This document shows, piece by piece, positions 56,880 through 64,000 of a stretch of 64,000 nucleotides of DNA. A model generated the notes under the pieces. That model searched no databases. It had not been told where the DNA came from and was given only the letters and a program-made list of their open reading frames with translations. Position numbers and translations under genes: made by a program. Every line of letters starts with the position of its first letter. The stretch's first letter is position 1. The stretch is from Isoetes taiwanensis (Eukaryota; Streptophyta; Lycopodiopsida; Isoetales; Isoetaceae), in the NCBI GenBank assembly GCA_021234155.1, contig JAJEKV010000052.1, positions 2,722,254 through 2,786,253 of the forward strand, given 5' to 3'.

Positions 56880-58200
56880 TAAATGCTGGAAATCCTTATA
56901 CGTCTGGATGATCTTTTACTTGAGCCCTAATGCTATAGTAGTGGTCTATAAAATTTTTGTGGTTTATGAAATAATGTAGTACATTCTATAGTGGTTTATG
57001 AAACCTAGTACCGCTTTGCTAAAGTCACTTTAATTTGACATGATTTGAGGTTAGTTCTATTATACCCAAATGTTAATCTCAACATATATTTAATTGGCAT
57101 CATCATTTATGAATCAATTGATTTATGGCATGGTTTTGCAAATGATTAATAGAAACATTAATCTCATGCCACTTTAAGATGATTGTGCCCTAAGCTAGGT
57201 AGTACCATCAAATGTATCAAATGGACATTCTCACTATATGGGTAACTTGAAGTTTAAGTTGTAAAATTGAATGTATTGATGGATAGTAAATGGAAGGTCA
57301 GCAGATATTAATTTATGAGGATGAAGGAATATTTTGGTTTGGAAAGGGAGATGAGTATGGCACCCAAGACATTATCTTGCCTTGTCAAACACCACTATTT
57401 TTGGATAACAATTTAGTGATTTGCCAAAAGCGATCGTTGTGTTCGATTTTGACTATGTCATCTATTTATCTAATTGTGACCAAGAGATTGTGGGCGGCTT
57501 CATTTCATATAGTTTTTTATTGAGATTCATGCCCTCATGCCTATGTGAAGTCCATAGTAAAGATTACATGCAATAACGATGATGATAGTTTTGTTATAAG
57601 TCCATTTGGAAGGAATAGGAAGAGGACATATGAACACTGCTAAGGACAATGGCTAGGTCCCCACAAAATATAAAATTATTCTTAGATAATGATAAGTTGG
57701 CAATTTCCCTAGGCTAGGGGTCTTGCTTATTAAACTTTGCACAAGGATGCAAAAGTCAAGAGAATATAAATTTTGCTAATCTCAGCCCTTAATCAAATTA
57801 CAAAAGAATGATACTACTAAGCCAAGTGTTTTTCCTCTTGTAAATTTTCTTCCATGTTGTTTAATTGAAACACCTCCATTGCACACCTTGTTAAATGAAG
57901 AGACATTTGAACTTTCACTAGTTTAGATTGACATTAGCTTATACACTATAGATTGCAATTGAAGCTTACTAGTGGAAGCATTAGTGTTTATCCTCCTACG
58001 TTCCAGTCTGCGATCTCATCGTCGAGGTAGCCCATATTACATAAATAAGAGCACTCCGGTAAAAAGAAGGAGCCACTTGAAGGGGATTCTAATGCAAGAG
58101 CTGGAGAGCAACAGAGAAGAAGTCAGAAAATCTAAGTATGAAAACATGTATACTTATGAAGTTAGTGATTGATTTATTTTAAGTTTATACAGATGTGTTT
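56880..58200. other. no gene recognised
   Basis: AT-rich. If the lectin-like exon splices at CAG|GTAATG (58209-58215), later exons should lie here, but none was identified. Confidence 0.4.
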
Positions 58201-58208
58201 TCAGGACA

Positions 58209-58871
58209 TTACCTGGAGCTTGTTGGGAAGATATTTCGGCTAGGGGGAGGGGGGGAGGATAGGGAGGGTACTGTTGGAGGTGGGGGGTATTTAATAGTTG
58301 AAGGGGGAGGAGGGGATGAAGTGATTGAAGGAGGTGGAGGGTAGGAGGCAGAAGGAGGTGGGTAGGAGGCAGAAGGAGGAGGGTAGGAGGCAGCAGGAGG
58401 TGGGTAGGAAGTTGGAGGGTCAGATGGCAAGACGAGAACATCTCCATTGTTCTGGACAGAGATGGAAACACTGGAGAGGTGGGTTTTCTGATAAGCAGTG
58501 AGATTATAGAGATTAAGCTTATGCCCATAGCTACCCAGGTAAATGTAGCCCCCATCATCCAATACAAGTGAGCAGAGATCAGCCGAGGAGTAATCTCCCA
58601 GCATTGGAAGACCTCCCCATTTTTGTATGAGGGCCGAGACTGTAATCTCTGCCAAATAGCAAAGCATTCCTTCCCCTGTTCTGTTAGTTATTGCCAAATA
58701 CAGGTAGTACACCGAATTTGGGGAGTTGAGGAAAATATCCACCTGCGGGAATGTCTCGCTTGCATTGGCAGCCATAGATGCAAAGGTAGAAAAGGTTGCT
58801 CCATGGACTAACAGATTGCTCTGACATAACAAGGCGACTAAAAGCAGCACCTTGGCATGCATCTCCATCAT
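58209..58871 (-). CDS. secreted bulb-lectin-like protein with Pro-rich C terminus
   Basis: 220 codons. A signal peptide is clear: MHAKVLLLVALLCQSNLLVHG, from the second Met, 9 bp inside. Residues ~25-150 have features of a B-lectin domain: PNSVYYLYLAI, then DLCSLVLDDGGYIYLGSYGH, then SVSISVQNNGDVLVLPSD. There are N-glycosylation sequons at NAS, NRT and NLT. The C-terminal ~70 residues are extensin-like repeats (SYPPPAASYPPPSASYPPPS), as in cell-wall proteins. The frame ends at SSR-TAA, but CAG|GTAATG overlaps that stop and could be a splice donor, so a transmembrane or kinase part could follow. Expected location is the apoplast or wall. The lectin assignment is by motif only. Confidence 0.6.
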   Translation of the reverse strand: MMEMHAKVLLLVALLCQSNLLVHGATFSTFASMAANASETFPQVDIFLNSPNSVYYLYLAITNRTGEGMLCYLAEITVSALIQKWGGLPMLGDYSSADLCSLVLDDGGYIYLGSYGHKLNLYNLTAYQKTHLSSVSISVQNNGDVLVLPSDPPTSYPPPAASYPPPSASYPPPSASYPPPPSITSSPPPPSTIKYPPPPTVPSLSSPPPPSRNIFPTSSR

Positions 58872-58879
58872 ACCACAAT

Positions 58880-59240
58880 GCTCCGGTTCTGCACATCATT
58901 GTCTTAATATGCCTGTAGCCATAAAACGTGCCACTTACAAGCTAAAAGACGTTTGTAGATGCTCTTTGAATTTGTCCAGCCACACAACGAGCAGGAGACT
59001 ACTAGGTTTTACATCTGGCAGGTCCGCACGTTCAAGCCACATCGTCCCAGGTAACGAAACAAAATGTTATATTTTGAAGTACTAGGCTTTGTACAAATCA
59101 ACGTTATTTGTGATGTTGTTCATCACCAAAGAGAAAGAAAAGCGAGGAGCATCTGCATCACTCGAAGCAGCCCATTCATCAAGCTTTTAAATCAGTTTAA
59201 AGAAGGCTTGAAAATAAGGGCCTTGGACCTGCCGGATCTG
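58880..59240. other. upstream flank of the lectin-like gene
   Basis: No coding signal; it should contain the promoter of the minus-strand gene. A poorly defined transition to GC-rich sequence occurs at about 59217. Confidence 0.4.
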
Positions 59241-59580
59241 GCTAGTCGTCGATAAACGACGACGTGTAGAGCTGACGTGTCGTGTGGGCTAGCCTGGCAT
59301 GGTGTCCGCGTTGCCGGCACGCCAGGTGTAGACATCGTCCACCAGACGCCGATAAACGACGCCCCGAAAGTCGACGGTTTACCATGCCCGCAAGGCACGG
59401 TGTCGGTGGACAAGCCGGCACGCCGGCTGAAACCGACACGCCCGGCTTGTCGTCGATGAACGACGGCGTCAGACAGAAATGACGTACGCTACGGCCGCGG
59501 TGGCATGGTGTCGCTTGCCGGCCGCACGCCACGCGGGTGGACACACGTCATCTAGACGTCGTTCATCGACGTTTAGCAGA
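59217..59580. repeat. GC-rich block with palindrome cluster 1 (CGTCG-N5-CGACG)
   Basis: Four short palindromes with 5-base loops occur at 59245-59263 (arms GTCGTCG/CGACGAC, loop ATAAA), 59346-59361 (degenerate), 59449-59467 (loop ATGAA) and 59556-59572 (arms ACGTCG/CGACGT, loop TTCAT). Between them are CCGGCACGCC-like repeats. The GC content is far above the flanks. Confidence 0.75.
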
Positions 59581-59769
59581 GAATGCATTAGTTTGTTTCA
59601 GCAAAGGCAAGGTCCGGCTTGCCCGCTTAATCGATCACATCCGGCTTCCGATAATGGCACCGACATACCGTAAAACTTGTGTTTGTTTAACATAACAGAA
59701 ACAACATACAATACAAATAACACAAATAAATAAAAAAAAAAACTGATTGTTTCCATTCATAAAAAAAGC

Positions 59770-60113
59770 TTATACATTACTTATGTACATCCTGAGGACG
59801 TGACAGTTTGATGCAACCATTTGCATCATTATCTGCACCATTAACATCGTTTTCTCTTTGTTTGGCTCGGTGAGCCATTCTACCGATCTTTTCCCCTCAG
59901 AGGAACGCCGGATGTTAGTGCAATCAGAAGCTCATTTTCACTCATCTTTGCCACGATGGTGAAGGGAGGGTTCTCAGCGGGAGAAGCAGGGGGGTTGCTG
60001 GAGGTGTCTTCCCTTGGAGGAGGAGGAGGAGGATTACTGCTAGAAGGAACATATCGCGCGAAGGTGGTCTTTAACTGCCGGACCATTATAGCAAGATAGG
60101 CAAGAACACTCAA
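59770..60113 (-). CDS. small ORF region, Pro-rich N terminus, unknown
   Basis: The frame 60113-59880 reads MVRQLKTTFARYVPSSSNPP (second Met), then PPASPAENPPFTIVAKMSEN and LLIALTSGVPLRGKDR. A neighbouring frame continues MAHRAKQRENDVNGADNDAN to CIKLSRPQDVHK and stops at about 59778. It lies between the two palindrome clusters on the opposite strand to the SET gene. It may be one broken protein of a mobile element. No family recognised. Confidence 0.3.
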
Positions 60114-60162
60114 AAGATAAGAATAACAGCAGCTACTGATGGATCCACTTATAACGTGGATG

Positions 60163-60204
60163 TAGGGTTAGGGTTAGGGTTAGGGTTAGGGTTAGGGTTA
60201 GGGT
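60163..60204 (+). repeat. interstitial telomere-like array (TTAGGG)7
   Basis: Seven perfect 6-bp units. The period is TTAGGG, not the TTTAGGG usual in most plants. Being short and interstitial, it does not mark a chromosome end. Confidence 0.95.
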
Positions 60205-60261
60205 TCGTATTTGGCACCAGCACCATGCCACGACATGCATGTTGGACACACAAGCACAGGT

Positions 60262-60540
60262 CGTCGTTTAACGATGTTATGATCATTAAACGTCGTTGAA
60301 CGACGTCTTGATCATCTGACGTGGCATCTGAGGGGGCATCTGACGCCCCCTACCTGACATGGCATGCCTAGGTGTTAAGCCACACCTGTTAGACGTCGTT
60401 CAACGACGTCTGAGCTGGTAACTGACGTGGCATATGAGGCGGCATCCGACGCCCCGTGCTGACGTGGCATGCCTGGGTGTCAAGCCACGTCGGCTTGGCG
60501 TCGTTGAACGACATTGTGCAGACGTCGATAAACGACGTTA
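60262..60540. repeat. palindrome cluster 2 and ~110-bp tandem unit
   Basis: Five palindromes with 5-base loops occur at 60262-60275 (TTTAA), 60290-60306 (TTGAA), 60392-60410 (TTCAA), about 60499-60512 (TTGAA) and 60522-60538 (ATAAA). Two diverged copies of a longer unit (TGACGTGGCAT...GGCATGCCT.GGTGT.AAGCCAC) carry the middle ones. The arms are the same as in cluster 1. Confidence 0.8.
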
Positions 60541-60750
60541 AATTTGGCGGGAAGCCGACCGGGTTATTTTTTCCATTCCATTGTTATTTTGTCTCATTGC
60601 TTTCGGTTTTTTTTGCGCCCGTGGGTCTTCATAAGGTAAGATCTCTGCTAGTTTGTTAATCTTTGTGGTTTTAGAGTTAAACACCTCCAAATGCTAATAG
60701 ATTAGAAGATTGAATCTTGAAAGTATGTTAAAAACTTGAGGGATGCATGA

Positions 60751-60931
60751 TCAAGGTACGAGTCGGCTCCATCCCGAATGGAGAAGACTAGACGTATCGG
60801 GTTTATGCACCTCAGAACAGAAGTTTCAATCTTCATAGGTTACAAAAGATTTGAAAGGTTGCGTGAATAAGGTACTGGTCGACTCCATTTCAAATGGAGA
60901 GGACTAGATGTATCGGGTTCAGGCACCCTTC
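60751..60931. repeat. ~62-bp unit duplicated upstream of the SET gene
   Basis: AAGGTAC-GTCG-CTCCAT...AATGGAGA-GACTAGA-GTATCGGGTT-GCACC occurs at about 60755-60812 and 60870-60931. Each copy contains the inverted CTCCAT/ATGGAG pair. This may be promoter or splice-leader sequence of the gene, or element subterminal repeats. Confidence 0.6.
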
Positions 60932-62409
60932 AATCAAATGCTTTCTAAATATCATAAACGTTGTATCAATCTAAATCTTAAGAAGAAACATTTGATAAAA
61001 TCTAAAAAAAAAACATGGATATTTATATTTATTATATTATTACATGGTTTTTTATTAATATTTTTATTGTTTACTACTAAAAACAACATCGACGAACGTC
61101 AGAAGGAATTTGAACGTAAAGTGAGACAGAAAGCTTTGAGAATGTTACATGGCGACTTGCGCAAGAATGTTACCCCAACAATTGCCACAAATAGTCCAAT
61201 TAGACCCAGTGGACCGAGTCTTCCTAGAGGCTTTGGTGGTGTGCATGAAATGAATGCCGCCGATGTATGTACAATAAACATGTTTCGAATGATTAGTTAA
61301 CTTTATATCTTGATGTTACTTTTTTTTTTGCAGTTGTACTTGACAGAGCGGTTATATTGCAATTGTTCCATGTGCAAAGGACAAATAAAACGGATGAGAA
61401 AAACTGTCCTCGACCATGTTGATAAATATGGTGAATGCCCGACAAATCCAGTGCTCTCGGACGCACATGTGGGGTATTCCAACGAGGTATAATACACGAA
61501 TCTCATGAACTCGAATCAACTACTCTCATGTACTTGAATCGACGTCTTAACTTAGTTTGCTTGTGTTTTGTTAGGAAGAAATTGAGAATGAAGTGAGCTC
61601 GAAGCAATATATAGATTTTGGGGTTATGTTGTCATTGGAAGTAGATGATGTTGATACTATGAATGCGTTCATAGAAAACCCTACAAAAAGAAAGCCATCA
61701 ACTTCCGCAAAGAGTATCCCATTACGTGATAGAACTCGTCGTGCAATGGTCGTTGCCAAGATTGGAGGGAATGACAATGTTCATCAAAATTGGAATGTAC
61801 TAGATCATGTAGAAGAAAATAATCTTCCACCTTCACTAGTCCATTTGGTCCAGCCCTTTACAGACAAAGATCGTAAGAAATTCAATGCATGGCCTAGAGG
61901 CAAGCCAATTATTTATGGGGAGCAATTTACATATTGGGGTAGGCAGTACATGATTAAAAAATATTGGGGTCCCCTCTTTGCCCAGGATTATATATTATGA
62001 TCTAATACAAAAGTCGAAGATGGTACGACCGTTCCTTTAATGCCATATTTAGGTCCTGAATATAACTCAAACACTTGGCATAAATTGAGTAAGCATCAGT
62101 GGCGCATGCTCATCTATGGCCTAAATTCAAATGCACGAACAATATCCAAGCCCAGTGACTACGCAAGCTTCACATATATTGATGGTCGTCCTCAGTTGCA
62201 TGGAAACCTTGCTGCTTTTATTAATAGCTCTATCGAGAATCCTGAAGCTACCAATTGTGAATTTGTCGAGGCAAACAAAGACCAAGAAGAATTTTTAGGC
62301 GTAAAATTGATGGAGATATATCATGGTTTATGCTATAAAAACTTTGTGTATTGGTGATGAATTGTTCATTGAATATGAATACGGTAGACCAATACCGGAG
62401 GTCCTTTGA
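60908..62409 (+). pseudogene. SET-domain protein with N-terminal Cys cluster, three exons, damaged
   Basis: Exon 1 ends at 61264 (NAAD|GTATGT), exon 2 is 61334-61486 and exon 3 starts at 61575; all junctions are phase 0 and GT-AG. Exon 2 has a zinc-type cluster and basic run (YCNCSMCKGQIKRMRKTVL). Exon 3 carries SET-domain signatures: RPQLHGNLAAFINSSIENP, NCEFVEA, and at the end GDELFIEYEYGRPIPEVL, corresponding to the SET NH-C and ELxxDY boxes. SET domains methylate lysines. At least two breaks in exon 3 (an in-frame stop around its middle and a shift before GDELF) suggest a pseudogene or recoded element gene. The palindrome clusters upstream suggest it may belong to a mobile element. The exon 1 start is uncertain, because its first half is AT-rich and could be intronic. 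Confidence 0.6.
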
Positions 62410-62451
62410 TGATGTACTCAAATTACTCATATAATTTTCGTCGGAATGCAC

Positions 62452-62497
62452 CCTCCTCCTCCTCCTCCTCCTCCTCCTCCTCCTCCTCCTCCTCCTC
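62452..62497. repeat. (TCC)n microsatellite
   Basis: About 15 units of TCC shortly after the SET frame ends. The poly-Arg peptide on the other strand is an artefact. Confidence 0.9.
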
Positions 62498-62529
62498 TTC
62501 TTCGATGATGTTCTCACAAAGACTATGTA

Positions 62530-64000
62530 CAATTAAAGTTTAACAACAATTAAAAGACTTCGTTCAAAGTGAGCACATATTTCCCAATACCTACCCTGGG
62601 TTTGAAACCAGGCCACATCAGGTACTCCTACTCCCATTTTAATCTTTAACGTTTTGGAAAAATCATATAAGAATATAATACAAGTAATAGATTTCATCTT
62701 TAGATATCACAGTATTAAATAGATCATGTAACTTTTTCATTTAATCATAATTGTTTCATTCAAGTTTTAAACTGTAGACATAGGCTTGGTAAATCTTGTT
62801 TTTTTGGAAAATACAACCTGAAATATCATTAACATATACGTATCTGGATCCTTAAAGAAGTAGTTCAGTAATATTCAATTTTTTATATAAGCTATCATCA
62901 TTCATATATTTCAGAGCAGAGCTGGATCCATGAAGATCTATTCAATTTTCAGTATTTAGAATTTTTCAATTCACAAACACAACCATTTGTGAGCAAGATA
63001 CACTATTATGTAGTCTGTACCAACTTAAATAGAACCAGACCAGTCATATACTTGTCTAACTTGTCACCACTTGATTGTACTTCCATTTAAAGAGGAAAGA
63101 TCTCACCAAGTATTGGTACAAGCATTGCATCAGACCATGTTCTTCTTATGGTCCATTGATTGTAACACCAAACATCCGAAAATAACTCCAGGAGAGAGAG
63201 TAGGAGAGAGAGTTCTGGTTACCTGCACCCAAGCAATGACAAAGTTAGCATAAATTGGTAACTAGCCAAGGGGCGTCAGGTAAGCTATAGAACACTCTGG
63301 CTTATCGCCCTTCACCTATTATTTTCAGCATTGTTAAATTATATTAACCCAATAGAGTCTCATGATTTCAGTAGGTTAATACAAGCTGACAAAACTCATT
63401 AACTAGTTGGTGGCCAATACCAATAGGGTATTCTACTTAAAGCCTACTAGTGATCAGAGTTGAGGAAAAACAACATATATAAGCCCTTGCAAAGCCTCAT
63501 TACAAAGCGAACCTCTTGCCTATGGCTGGCTGTCCAACTTAACCTGTGTACTTGAGATGAAATTCATGATTGTTGTGCCTTATTCCTTTTCAACAAGGTG
63601 GCACCGGATCATCATACAACCATCATATAACCATATAGTGCTGACTTACTTTGTAGACCTTTATATAAGCGGAACTAAATCAGCGAGCAACACACTTAGA
63701 CTAAGGACATCAGGTACAATGCAAGCCCCTGCACTGCAATGTAATCTAACCTACAGCATTTAACAACCTTAGCAAACTTGAGTATTTCTAAGCACTCCAC
63801 AACATAGACCTAGCAGCAGTCATGCAAAAACATGAGTATGAAGCCACCTACAATCCCAAGCCTAAAGCAAACCGATGTGCAACACTATGAACCCAACATC
63901 ATATGCAAAAGGCAAACACCAAATAAGAAAACAACTGACACAATCATGTAGCTACACAAACAAGGTATGCTGCACACAACCACTCAACCCTAATATGCCT
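62530..64000. other. no gene recognised
   Basis: Mixed-composition non-coding sequence. 63190-63275 faintly resembles 20085-20155 (ACCTGCA-CCAA and TTAGCATAAA-GGTAA), too weak to call a repeat family. Confidence 0.45.

Noticed and set aside
62248-62532. Minus-strand frame with a poly-Arg run
   Set aside because: Product of the (TCC)n repeat, antisense to the SET-domain sequence.
1-64000. tRNA, rRNA and CRISPR-like arrays
   Set aside because: No GGTTCGAATCC-type T-arms in a cloverleaf context, no rRNA blocks and no regular spacer-repeat structure; the organism is a plant.

Overview
The window is nuclear DNA of a land plant with a large, repeat-rich genome. Pointers are plant-type L1 LINEs with a DUF4283-like ORF1, a split TBC-domain gene with GT-AG introns, a bulb-lectin-like secreted protein, long AT-rich spacers and nested DNA transposons. 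The LINE and DNA-transposon mix looks more like a seed-free plant (fern, lycophyte or bryophyte) than a flowering plant. That placement is inference; no organelle or rRNA marker is present.

Layout. 1-3.3 kb: non-coding, small repeats and a LINE 3' fragment. 4.8-6.5 kb: a 5'-truncated LINE split by a non-autonomous hAT-type element with an 8-bp target duplication. 7.37-8.19 kb (minus): four clean exons ending a TBC-domain RabGAP gene. 8.96-10.48 kb: a pair of ~290-bp direct repeats around ~0.94 kb. 12.0-18.8 kb: a nearly full-length L1 LINE. 19.96-21.7 kb (minus): exons of an unidentified acidic protein and one RCC1 exon. 22.97-28.01 kb: a 2.27-kb sequence present twice in direct orientation. 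28.4-29.0 kb (minus): two exons of an unknown protein with a YRECYYYHR motif.

The centre of interest is 29.6-43.9 kb. A DNA transposon (TE1) with a multi-exon DDE-type transposase was hit in its coding sequence by a related 7.69-kb transposon (TE2, 32245-39934). TE2 has 28-bp perfect terminal inverted repeats and a 4-bp CAAG target duplication; removing it restores the TE1 reading frame. TE2 has a decayed transposase on the minus strand and, convergent to it, cargo encoding a RING-H2 finger, a basic nuclear-type tail and an FCP1/NIF-like HAD domain. TE1 may have the same plan, with an unknown gene convergent to its transposase at 41.5-43.9 kb. Two inverted-repeat elements, one inside the other, sit in the TE2 transposase, so nesting is four deep. 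A typical Helitron 3' end lies at 43.47-43.50 kb.

44.7-46.7 kb holds a second copy of the 4.8-kb LINE family (minus). 48.4 kb has a perfect 58-bp inverted repeat. 49-53.3 kb holds two GC-rich LINE copies (minus), apparently in introns of a plus-strand gene with exons at 51.85 and 53.44 kb. 58.2-58.9 kb is the lectin-like gene. 59.2-60.5 kb contains nine copies of a short palindrome around CGTCG-N5-CGACG plus a TTAGGG array, followed at 60.9-62.4 kb by a damaged three-exon SET-domain gene with a Cys cluster. The last 1.5 kb shows nothing recognisable.
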